This document shows, piece by piece, positions 11,003-19,961 of a stretch of DNA of 45,320 nt. The notes beneath the pieces were generated by a model. The model worked only from the letters and a program-made list of their open reading frames with translations. It ran no database searches and was not told the DNA's origin. The first letter of the stretch is position 1. Every line of letters begins with the position of its first letter. The position numbers and the translations under genes were made by a program. The DNA is taken from NCBI GenBank assembly GCA_947477055.1, contig CANJSX010000002.1, forward strand, positions 1 through 45,320, read 5' to 3'. The DNA is from Sphingomonadaceae bacterium. Lineage in GTDB: Bacteria; Pseudomonadota; Alphaproteobacteria; Sphingomonadales; Sphingomonadaceae.

Positions 11003-12385
11003 ATGACTGACAAGAATGCGCTTATCCAGCCCGATCGCGGCCAGCAGGCCATTGCGATCCACCTCGTCGACAAGCCCGGCTTTGAGGCTTTCGTCAAAGG
11101 CCTCTCCGCCCCGCAGCGCGCGGCGCTGGCGGCGCAGAAGTTCGAGGCCGGCGGATACGAACATGCAATCCTGGCCGACGGCGAGGGCTGGTGCGTCGTC
11201 TCCGGGGTGGCGAAAGTGGATTCGCTGTCGAGCTGGTGTCTGGGCAAGCTCGCCGAGACCTTGCCCGAGGGCACCTACCGCCTCGCCCACGGCGATGCCG
11301 CCAAGGCCAAGTTCGGCTGGGTAACCGGGCAATACCGCTTCGACCGCTACCGCTCCGAACCCTCGACCACCGGTCCGCGCGTGCTGCTTTCCAAGCAGCC
11401 CAAGGCGATCGCGGCGGCGCTGGCCGAGGCCGACGCAACCGCGCTGGTGCGCGACCTCGTCAATACGCCGGCCGAGGACATGGGCCCTTCCCAGCTCGAG
11501 CATGAGGCAGAACTGATCGCCAAGGCCTTCAAGGCAGACATCCACGTCACCCGCGGCGACGCGCTGGAGCGCGGCTTTCCGATGGTCCACATGGTCGGCC
11601 GCGCCGCCTCGCGCGGGCATGCGCCGCGGATGATCGAGCTGGTCTGGGGCGATCCCAAGCACCCAAAGATCGCCCTCGTCGGCAAGGGCGTCTGTTTCGA
11701 TTCAGGCGGGCTCGATATCAAGCCCTCCTCGGCGATGCTGCTGATGAAGAAGGACATGGGCGGCGCCGCGCATGCCCTGGCTTTGGCGCGGCTGGTGATG
11801 GAAAACGCGCTGCCGGTCCGCCTGCACCTGCTGATCCCGGCGGTGGAGAATGCCGTCTCGGGCAACGCCTTCCGCCCCGGCGATGTGCTGCGCAGCCGCG
11901 CCGGGCTGACTGTCGAGATCGGCAATACAGATGCCGAAGGCCGGCTGATCCTGGCCGATGCGCTGGCCCGGGCAGGCGAGGAGAAGCCCGAGCTGGTGAT
12001 CGATTTCGCCACCCTGACCGGCGCGGCGCGGGTCGCCCTCGGGCCAGACCTGCCGGCGCTGATGACCCGCCGCGACGAGACTGCCGCGGCGCTGATCGCC
12101 GCCGGGCTCGAGGCCGACGATCCCTGCTGGCGCCTGCCGCTGTTCGAAGGCTACCGCGAGTATCTCAAGAGCGACATCGCCGACCTCAACAACAGCCCGA
12201 ACAACGGCTATGCCGGAGCTTCTGCCGCTGGACTGTTCCTCGATCGCTTCGTTCCCGAAGGCATCGACTGGGCACATTTCGACACTTTCGCCTGGCGCCC
12301 GGTGGCCAAGCCCGGACGCCCCAAGGGCGGCGAGGCACTGGGGCTAAGGGCCGCCTGGGGGATGCTAAGGGCGCGTTGCGGCTAG
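11003..12385 (+). CDS. M17 family leucyl aminopeptidase
   Basis: 460 aa; VGKGVCFDSGGLDIKPSSAMLLMKKDMGGAAH, NTDAEGRLILADAL. Confidence 0.94.
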   Translation: MTDKNALIQPDRGQQAIAIHLVDKPGFEAFVKGLSAPQRAALAAQKFEAGGYEHAILADGEGWCVVSGVAKVDSLSSWCLGKLAETLPEGTYRLAHGDAAKAKFGWVTGQYRFDRYRSEPSTTGPRVLLSKQPKAIAAALAEADATALVRDLVNTPAEDMGPSQLEHEAELIAKAFKADIHVTRGDALERGFPMVHMVGRAASRGHAPRMIELVWGDPKHPKIALVGKGVCFDSGGLDIKPSSAMLLMKKDMGGAAHALALARLVMENALPVRLHLLIPAVENAVSGNAFRPGDVLRSRAGLTVEIGNTDAEGRLILADALARAGEEKPELVIDFATLTGAARVALGPDLPALMTRRDETAAALIAAGLEADDPCWRLPLFEGYREYLKSDIADLNNSPNNGYAGASAAGLFLDRFVPEGIDWAHFDTFAWRPVAKPGRPKGGEALGLRAAWGMLRARCG

Positions 12386-12386
12386 C

Positions 12387-13214
12387 TTAGCACAGCCAGA
12401 CCACGACGGCAGCCGCCAACAGACACACCGCGAGGATCCGGTCGGCCCGCCAGCGCGGCGGCGCATATTTCTCGGCCAGCACGACGACGGTCAGCAAAGC
12501 GATCCACGCCAGATTCATCACCCCGCCGACGAACAGCAGCAGCATCAGCACGGCGCAGCAACCGAGGCAGTAGGCCCCGTGCCGCCGCCCCATCTGGAAC
12601 GCACCCGCAACGCCCGGGCGCCAGTTGCGCACGAGAAAGATGACCGGCGACTGGCAATTGCTGAGACAAACCCGCTTCAACGGGCTGAGCTCGTAGATTC
12701 CCGCGCCGAACAGCAAGAGCGCCGATAGGCGATGGCTGCCAAACTGCAACTGTGCCGCATCGACCATACCCTTCGCCACCAGGGCCGTCTGGATCAACGC
12801 CGCCATAGCCGCAAAATAGGTCCATACAACGAGGTAGCCGCCGGCAAACATCGCCGTGGCTAGCCCCCCTTGACCGTTCTTGCGGCTGAACACCTCATGC
12901 AGCGCAATCATCGGCGCAGCGGTCGGCAGCATCATCGCCACCATCATGATCGCCCACATTGTGAAGGTGCTCGCGAAATACGGGACTGAAAACGGCTCAG
13001 CGGGTGGCGGCATGGTTATGCCATGCATCGCCATGCCGCCCATCGGGGCGGCCACCATCGCCGCCATTTCGGCTTCCAGTCCAACCAGCCACCACCACGC
13101 CAGCGCCGCCATCGTCAGCACACAGGCCAGGACGATCAAGCCCTCACGCGACGCAACCTGCGCCGCCAGGGCGCGCGGCTGACTTGCTTCGGCCTCCCCT
13201 TCAGGCAGCGCCAT
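12387..13214 (-). CDS. DUF2182 integral membrane protein (predicted metal-binding)
   Basis: 275 aa; multiple TM segments, FTMWAIMMVAMMLPTAAPM, SHRLSALLLFGAGIYELSPLKRVCLSNCQSP, YCLGCCAVLM; start overlaps end of DUF1326 frame by 14 nt. Confidence 0.85.
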   Translation of the reverse strand: MALPEGEAEASQPRALAAQVASREGLIVLACVLTMAALAWWWLVGLEAEMAAMVAAPMGGMAMHGITMPPPAEPFSVPYFASTFTMWAIMMVAMMLPTAAPMIALHEVFSRKNGQGGLATAMFAGGYLVVWTYFAAMAALIQTALVAKGMVDAAQLQFGSHRLSALLLFGAGIYELSPLKRVCLSNCQSPVIFLVRNWRPGVAGAFQMGRRHGAYCLGCCAVLMLLLFVGGVMNLAWIALLTVVVLAEKYAPPRWRADRILAVCLLAAAVVVWLC

Positions 13215-13865
13215 GCGTCGACAAATTTAGTGTGGCGAGATGGTTATGGCGCCCGCTCCATTCCAGCGGAACCGGGCCGGTCGCCCGGGTTGCCCCGCGG
13301 ACGAATTCCGCGAGCCGGTATTCGAAGCCGCCGGGCAGCTCGACCTGGGCGCGGTGTGCTTCCCCGGTGATGGGATTGCTGATCGGTTCGGCATCGGTCG
13401 CGATGATCCCGGGCACGGATACACGGCCCGTGCCGGCGGCAATATCGACCTCGAAGGTGATCGGCAGGAAGGCCGGTTCGTGCATCGTATCAATCACCGT
13501 CGCGAAAACGTTGAAAATGGTCGCCCCGGTTCGGTCTCGCCGCCCGAAAGGATCGTCAGCAGCGCACCACGCTGGGCCTCGCTGGCGGCGCTGTCGATCA
13601 CGACGTAAGCCTCGCCCCCGCCCTCGTGGATCGGGCCGGGCCAGCCGAACATCCCGACCCATTTTGTGCCGGCAAGATCGACGTCGCCGAAATAGCCGCT
13701 ATCGACCCGCATCGCCGTCATTGCGCGGCAATCGCCGCGAGTCGGCAAAGCATTGAATTGGCAAGGGCATCCCCAGTCGCAATTGCAGTTAGCGATTTCA
13801 AGGCCTTGCATGTGCCATTCGACGAGGGGCATAGTTGCTTGAGCTGTCGTCGTAGCACTTATCAC
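13201..13865 (-). pseudogene. DUF1326 family protein, apparently disrupted by a 1-base frameshift
   Basis: N-part MPLVEWHMQGLEIANCNCDWGCPCQFNALPTRGDCRAM...TILSGGETEPG and C-part ATIFNVFATVIDTMHEPAFLPITFEVDIAAGTGRVSVPG...HRAQVELPGGFEYRLAEFVRG are in different frames; one extra base in CCCC 13524-13527 restores GGETEPG-ATIFN. Confidence 0.8.
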
Positions 13866-13906
13866 GCGGCGCGAGAACAGCTGGCAAAGGAAACGGGAAG
13901 GACGCC

Positions 13907-14325
13907 ATGAGATACGATAGCAAGGGCACCAGCCCGCGCGCCTACAGTGATCTCGAAGCAGGCAACCTTGCGATCTGCGAGCGGATGTATGCAGAAATGC
14001 TGTTCAAGTTCGATCCCGGGCTGATCGACGAGTTCCTTGCCGAGGACTACATCCAGCACTCCACTGCGGCGAGTGGCGGACGCGAAGGACTGCGGGCTTT
14101 CTTCCCGATCGGGGCGACCGCTTTCCCGATGTCCGCATGGCGATCAAGGCCGCCTTTGCCGATGGCGATTTCACCATCTTCCACATCCACACCATCCGCC
14201 ACGCTGGCGATCCGGGCATGTCGATCATGGACATCTTCCGGATGGAGGACGGCAAGGTGCGCGAGCACTGGGAGGTTCTGCAGGAAATCCCGACCACCCT
14301 GCCGCACGACAACGGCATCTTCTGA
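13907..14325 (+). pseudogene. SnoaL-like / NTF2-fold protein, apparently frameshifted
   Basis: N-part MRYDSKGTSPRAYSDLEAGNLAICERMYAEMLFKFDPGLIDEFLAEDYIQHSTAASGGREGLRAFF; C-part GDRFPDVRMAIKAAFADGDFTIFHIHTIRHAGDPGMSIMDIFRMEDGKVREHWEVLQEIP in another frame; switch near 14104-14106. Confidence 0.75.
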
Positions 14326-14337
14326 AAGACTCTTCCC

Positions 14338-14733
14338 ATGCCCCGCGAATACAGCCCTGAGGAACAGGCCAATCTCACACTGATCCAGCGCCTTTACAAC
14401 GAATGCCTCAATCCGCTCGATCCCGACAAAGTCGATGAGTTCATGCATGAGAACTATATCCAGCACAATCAGGAGCATACCGGCGGGTGCGAACCGCTCA
14501 AGGGCCTGATCCGCCACATCAGGGAGATCAACCCGCAGTCAGTCCACGACATCAAGCGGATCCTGGTCGATGGTGATATGGTCGCCGCGCATTACCACGC
14601 GCGCCGCTTCGAAGGCGACGCCGGCTGGGTAACGGTCGATGTCTTCCGGATCGAGAACGGCAAGATTGCCGAGCACTGGGACGTGCTGCCGGACATCAAC
14701 CCGGATCGGGTGAACCCGGCCGATCCGGTGTGA
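14338..14733 (+). CDS. SnoaL-like / NTF2-fold protein (intact paralogue of upstream copy)
   Basis: 131 aa; YNECLNPLDPDKVDEFMHENYIQHNQEHTGG...VTVDVFRIENGKIAEHWDVLPDINPD. Confidence 0.85.
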   Translation: MPREYSPEEQANLTLIQRLYNECLNPLDPDKVDEFMHENYIQHNQEHTGGCEPLKGLIRHIREINPQSVHDIKRILVDGDMVAAHYHARRFEGDAGWVTVDVFRIENGKIAEHWDVLPDINPDRVNPADPV

Positions 14734-14763
14734 CCTAAAACCCTTGAGATTCCCCGCAGCGTT

Positions 14764-14849
14764 CGTCATCCCTGGCTTGACCCGGGATCCCGCTTTTCTT
14801 CGCTGACCTCGCGAGGCAGCGGGACCCCGGGTCAAGCCCGGGGTGACGG
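14764..14849. repeat. Intergenic inverted repeat (CGTCATCCC...GGGTGACG type)
   Basis: cgtcatccctggcttgacccgggatcccgct ... agcgggaccccgggtcaagcccggggtgacg between convergent genes. Confidence 0.85.
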
Positions 14850-14896
14850 ATCAGGCTGCACGAACATGACGCGGCGACTGACCGTCGCCACGCGCC

Positions 14897-16156
14897 CTAC
14901 TTTTCCTTGCCCGCCACGCCATAGTTGATCGCGGCATTGCGGGTCTTCTGGAAGTCCGGGACGCTCAGGCCCTTCATCGCGGCGTAGATGTCGATGTTGC
15001 CGACACCGGTCACCGCGCCGAGTTTTTCCAGCATGAAGAAGATCACGCCGTAATGGATCATCCCGATCCAGTCGCGGGTGCGGATCAGGCCGCGTTCCTC
15101 GTCGCTCAGATCGGCGGCGGCGAGTGTCGCTTCCTCGTCAGCCTTGAAGCGGGCGCGGATGTCCGGATCGGTCAGCGAATGGAGGAAGTGATTGATGCGG
15201 AAGCCCTTGACCGCACGTTCGATCGTGAAGGGATAGGTTCCGGCGAGCTGTTCGGCCCCCTTCCAGTCCCATTCGATCCTGGTGCGCAAGGCTTCATCGC
15301 TTTCGGCCGGGGCCTCGGTCGAACGCTCTTCCAGAATCATGGTCGCGATCGGGCACATCGAGGGGAGAAAATAGGTCTTATGGGTGCACTCGACCTCTTG
15401 CGACAGCGCCCCGCGCATCATCAGCCACATCACCACTTCGGCGCCTTCCCAGCCGCCCAGTTCGGCCAGCTTGGCGATCGGATAATCCAGCAGGCTTTCG
15501 GGATCCTTTTCCAGCAGCTCCATGAACTTCATGTCCCAATCGGGATTGTTGAAGCCGCAGCCTTCGCCGTGGACCTGATGCGAAAGACCGCCGGTGCCTG
15601 CGATCGCCACCTTGATATCTTCGGGGTAGGACTGGATCGCCCGGCGCAGGCTTTTGCCGAATTTGTAGAAGCGCCGCGCCGAAGGCAGCGGCACGGTCAG
15701 CACACCGCAGACGATCGGCAGGATCTTCGTAGCCCAGCCGTTGCTGTCATGATCCACCATCACCGACAGCGGTGAAAAGGCGCCGTGATCCAGATTCTTG
15801 CCCTGGAAATAGGACAGGTCGAATTCATCGGCGACCATCACCTTGGCAACATGTTCGGCGAATTTCGGATCGCCCATGATCGCCGGAATATCGCGCGGGC
15901 CGCCGCCTTCATCGGCTGCGGCAAAGCTCTCGCCCACGCCCAGCGCAAAGTGCGAATAATGATCGAAAAAAGCGGTCATGTGATCGTTGTAGATATAGAC
16001 GATCACATCGGGCGCCTTCTCGCGCAGCCACTGCTGCACCGGCTCATAGCCTTCGAAGATCGGCTTCCAGACGGGGTCGTCCTGCTTCCCGGCATCCTTG
16101 GCGAACGCGATAGTGGGCGTGTGCGAAGTGGCGATTCCGCCTACGATGCGAGCCAT
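14897..16156 (-). CDS. desB: Gallate dioxygenase (extradiol, fused LigB-like + LigA-like domains)
   Basis: 419 aa; MARIVGGIATSHTPTIAFAKDAGKQDDPVWKPIFEGYEPVQQWL..., GTGGLSHQVHGEGCGFNNPDWD; C-terminal LigA-like segment fused on one chain, as in DesB/GalA. Confidence 0.85.
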   Translation of the reverse strand: MARIVGGIATSHTPTIAFAKDAGKQDDPVWKPIFEGYEPVQQWLREKAPDVIVYIYNDHMTAFFDHYSHFALGVGESFAAADEGGGPRDIPAIMGDPKFAEHVAKVMVADEFDLSYFQGKNLDHGAFSPLSVMVDHDSNGWATKILPIVCGVLTVPLPSARRFYKFGKSLRRAIQSYPEDIKVAIAGTGGLSHQVHGEGCGFNNPDWDMKFMELLEKDPESLLDYPIAKLAELGGWEGAEVVMWLMMRGALSQEVECTHKTYFLPSMCPIATMILEERSTEAPAESDEALRTRIEWDWKGAEQLAGTYPFTIERAVKGFRINHFLHSLTDPDIRARFKADEEATLAAADLSDEERGLIRTRDWIGMIHYGVIFFMLEKLGAVTGVGNIDIYAAMKGLSVPDFQKTRNAAINYGVAGKEK

Positions 16157-16310
16157 GAAACCTCTCCTTTTTTAGTGCCACAAGATTGCCGCAAATTAGT
16201 AAGTAACGCAAACCAATTTTGTTTGATTTGACCCGCGTCAAGCAGGTGTGGCCAACTCGCGACCCGGCCTTGCCCTCGCCGCGACAAGCGCACAAAACGG
16301 GACAGGTGAC

Positions 16311-16712
16311 ATGGAATACTTGCGAGACGAACCCGCCGCCGCTAATCGCCCGCTCTTCCAGTTTCGGGGACCTGATGCCTTGACCGCCGCCGCCATCCCT
16401 ACCGGACAGCTTTCGCTTTCCGGGCCGAGCGAAAAGCTCGACGCGGCGCATTGGCCGGTGCGCGGCGACCTTGCGCATATCCGCCTCGCCGGCCGCTGCT
16501 TCGTGCCGTATTATGCCGTGCCGATGGAGCATCATGTGGCGGCACCGGGCGCAAGCCTGCGGATCGCCGACAATACCGCAGCGGAAGTCCGCGACGAGCT
16601 GGCGGGCGGCACCCTGTTCAACGTGCTCGATATTTCCGGTGGCTGGGCCTGGGGTCAGGTCGGCGAGGATGGCTTTGTCGGCTATTTGCCGATGGATGTG
16701 CTCGAGCCATGA
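16311..16712 (+). CDS. SH3-domain protein resembling the N-terminal part of NlpC/P60 (C40) peptidases, no catalytic domain
   Basis: MEYLRDEPAAANRPLFQFRGPD...VRGDLAHIRLAGRCFVPYYAVPMEHHVAAPGASLRI...LFNVLDISGGWAWGQVGEDGFVGYLPMDVLEP; stop overlaps argC ATG (ATGA). Confidence 0.65.
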   Translation: MEYLRDEPAAANRPLFQFRGPDALTAAAIPTGQLSLSGPSEKLDAAHWPVRGDLAHIRLAGRCFVPYYAVPMEHHVAAPGASLRIADNTAAEVRDELAGGTLFNVLDISGGWAWGQVGEDGFVGYLPMDVLEP

Positions 16713-17632
16713 GCCGCAAGGTCTTCATCGACGGCGCCGCCGGCACCACCGGGCTCGAGATCGTCGAACGGCTCGCCCCGCGCGCCGAATTCGAGCTGAT
16801 CCTGCTCGACGAGCAGCAGCGCAAGGACCCCGGCGCCCGGGGCGATGCCTTCCGCGCCGCCGATTTCGCAGTGCTGTGCCTGCCTGACGATGCCGCACGT
16901 GAAGCGATAGCGCTGGCCGAGGGCAGCAAGGTGCGGATCATCGACGCCTCGACCGCGCACCGTGTCGCCCCGGGCTGGGTCTATGGCTTCCCGGAAGTCG
17001 AAGGCCGCGAGGCGATCGCCAACGCGGAGCGGGTGAGCAACCCGGGCTGCTATTCCACCGGCTTCATCGCACTGATCGCGCCGCTGTTGCGCGCCGGACT
17101 GCTACCGTTCGACTGGCCCTACAGCTGCAATGCCGTTTCCGGCTATTCGGGCGGCGGCAAGGCAATGATCGCGCGCTTCGCGGACGATACCGACATTGCC
17201 TTCCGCACCTATGCGCTGGGCCTCGGGCACAAGCATGTGCCGGAGATGCAAGCGCGCTGCGGGTTGTCGATCCCGCCACTGTTCGCGCCCTCGGTGATCC
17301 CGGCGCATCGCGGCATGGTGGTAGAGGTGCCGCTACCGCTGGCGCATATGCCGATGGCCGGATCGCCCGAGGTGCTGCGCCTCGCGCTGGCCGATTTCTA
17401 CAGCACCAGCCGGATCGTCACCGTGCATGACGAGACGCCCGACGAATTGCTGCTGCGCCGTTCGATGCAGCCGTCCGACCGGCTCGACCTGTTCGTGTTC
17501 GGATCGCAGGATGGCACCCAGGCGCGGCTGATCGCCCGACTCGACAATCTCGGCAAAGGCGCGAGCGGTGCGGCGGTGCAAAGCCTGAATCTGATGGCTG
17601 GTCTGGACGAAATTGCCGGGCTCAGCCTCTGA
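16709..17632 (+). CDS. argC: N-acetyl-gamma-glutamyl-phosphate reductase (short form)
   Basis: 307 aa; MSRKVFIDGAAGTTGLEIVERLA, RVSNPGCYSTGFIALIAPLL, AVSGYSGGGKAMI. Confidence 0.93.
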   Translation: MSRKVFIDGAAGTTGLEIVERLAPRAEFELILLDEQQRKDPGARGDAFRAADFAVLCLPDDAAREAIALAEGSKVRIIDASTAHRVAPGWVYGFPEVEGREAIANAERVSNPGCYSTGFIALIAPLLRAGLLPFDWPYSCNAVSGYSGGGKAMIARFADDTDIAFRTYALGLGHKHVPEMQARCGLSIPPLFAPSVIPAHRGMVVEVPLPLAHMPMAGSPEVLRLALADFYSTSRIVTVHDETPDELLLRRSMQPSDRLDLFVFGSQDGTQARLIARLDNLGKGASGAAVQSLNLMAGLDEIAGLSL

Positions 17633-17769
17633 TGCCTAATTATTGGGCGGCGTTGCTCAAATTTGTTGCAAGAATTCGCGCGCCTTGCGCATCATTTTGC
17701 ATGTCGGACCGCAATCGCGGTGCCAAATCTTGCGATTCCACCCTTTTCCACAGGCCGCACATCGCCTAG

Positions 17770-18219
<450 letters not shown>

Positions 18220-18239
18220 AACCTACAAAGTTCCACAGA

Positions 18240-18345
18240 CTCTCCTCCCGCTCGCGGGAGGCGCCGGGGGAGGGCCTGTTGCCCGAACCCACCCAAAAAC
18301 AAGCCCTCCCCTAACCCCTCTCACAGGGCGGGAGGGGAAACGAAA
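18240..18345. repeat. Intergenic inverted repeat between glnB and glnA
   Basis: ctcctcccgctcgcgggaggcgccgggggagggc ... gccctcccctaacccctctcacagggcgggagggg. Confidence 0.65.
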
Positions 18346-18390
18346 ACCCCCTTCCGCGATGCGTCAGGGGAAGCACTAAAAGGAAGAACC

Positions 18391-19800
18391 ATGGCCAAGG
18401 CAAAGGACATCGTTAAGCGCATCAAGGACGAAGAGATCGAATGGCTCGATCTCCGCTTCACCGACCCCAAGGGCAAGTGGCAGCACCTCACCATGGTCGC
18501 CGCGCGGATCACCGAAGATGAGCTCGACGACGGCCTGATGTTTGACGGATCCTCGATCGAGGGCTGGAAGGCGATCAACGAGTCGGACATGATCCTCAAG
18601 CCCGATCTCGATGCGATCTATATCGATCCGTTCAGCGCGACCCCGATGATGATCGTCAACTGCGACATCGTCGAACCGTCGACCGGCGAACTCTACGCCC
18701 GCGATCCGCGCTCGACCGCGAAGCGCGCCGAGGCCTTCCTCAAGACCACTGGTGTTGGCGACACCGTCTATGTCGGTCCGGAAGCCGAGTTCTTCGTGTT
18801 CGACGACGTGCGCTTCTACGACGGCTATGACGGCAATGGCTTCAAGATCGACGATATCGAGCTGCCGACCAACTCGAACCGGGAATATGACGGCGGCAAC
18901 CTTGCGCACCGTCCGCGCGCCAAGGGTGGCTACTTCCCGGTCGCCCCGGTCGACAGCCTGGTCGACATCCGTGGCGAGATGGTTTCGACCATGATCGAGA
19001 TGGGCCTGCCCTGCGACAAGCATCACCACGAAGTCGCCAGCGCCCAGCACGAGCTTGGCCTGACCTTCGGCACGCTGGTCGAAACGGCTGACCGTATGCA
19101 GGTTTACAAGTATGTCGTGCACCAGGTCGCACAGGCCTATGGCAAGACCGCGACCTTCATGCCCAAGCCGATCATGAAGGACAACGGATCGGGGATGCAC
19201 ACCCACATCTCGATCTGGAAGGAAGGCAAGCCGATGTTTGCCGGAAACGGCTACGCCGGCCTGTCGGACATGTGCCTCTACTTCATCGGCGGCGTGATCA
19301 AGCATGCCAAGGCGCTCAACGCCTTCACCAACCCGACCACCAACAGCTACAAGCGCCTGGTGCCGGGCTATGAAGCCCCGGTCCTGCTCGCCTATTCGGC
19401 GCGCAACCGTTCGGCTTCGTGCCGCATTCCCTATGGCACCGGCGACAAGGCCAAGCGCGTGGAATTCCGTTTCCCCGACGCGATGGCCAACCCCTACCTG
19501 TGCTACGCGTCGCTGCTGATGGCCGGTCTCGACGGGATCAAGAACAAGATCCACCCGGGCGAAGCCATGGACAAGAACCTCTATGATCTGCCCCCGGCCG
19601 AACTGGCCCAGGTGCCGACCGTCTGCGCGTCGCTGCGCGAGGCGCTCGATTGTCTCGCTGCGGATCATGACTTCCTGCTGCAGGGCGGCGTCTTCACCAA
19701 GGACCAGATCGAAGCCTATATGGAGCTGCGCTGGCCCGAAGTGATGCGTTGGGAAACCACGCCTTCGGCGGTCGAATTCGACATGTACTACAGCGTCTGA
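18391..19800 (+). CDS. glnA: Type I glutamine synthetase
   Basis: 469 aa; [65 protein letters not shown](KDNGSGMH). Confidence 0.98.
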   Translation: MAKAKDIVKRIKDEEIEWLDLRFTDPKGKWQHLTMVAARITEDELDDGLMFDGSSIEGWKAINESDMILKPDLDAIYIDPFSATPMMIVNCDIVEPSTGELYARDPRSTAKRAEAFLKTTGVGDTVYVGPEAEFFVFDDVRFYDGYDGNGFKIDDIELPTNSNREYDGGNLAHRPRAKGGYFPVAPVDSLVDIRGEMVSTMIEMGLPCDKHHHEVASAQHELGLTFGTLVETADRMQVYKYVVHQVAQAYGKTATFMPKPIMKDNGSGMHTHISIWKEGKPMFAGNGYAGLSDMCLYFIGGVIKHAKALNAFTNPTTNSYKRLVPGYEAPVLLAYSARNRSASCRIPYGTGDKAKRVEFRFPDAMANPYLCYASLLMAGLDGIKNKIHPGEAMDKNLYDLPPAELAQVPTVCASLREALDCLAADHDFLLQGGVFTKDQIEAYMELRWPEVMRWETTPSAVEFDMYYSV

Positions 19801-19870
19801 TCCACGCCGCACAAGATCACCGAGGGGGCGTCCGGAGCGATCCGGGCGCCCTTTCTCTGTTCCGACGCTT

Positions 19871-19948
19871 CGTCATTGCGAGCGCAGCGAAGCAATCCAG
19901 AGCGTCATCCACTGGGCTCTGGATTGCTTCGCTGCGCTCGCAATAACG
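19871..19948. repeat. Long intergenic inverted repeat
   Basis: cgtcattgcgagcgcagcgaagcaatccagagc ... gctctggattgcttcgctgcgctcgcaataacg between convergent glnA and tamB. Confidence 0.9.
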
Positions 19949-19961
19949 AGGGCCACAATCA

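Noticed and set aside
18376-19812. 478-aa minus-strand ORF
   Set aside because: Antisense to glnA, which is unmistakable; His/Val/Asp/Gly-rich shadow.
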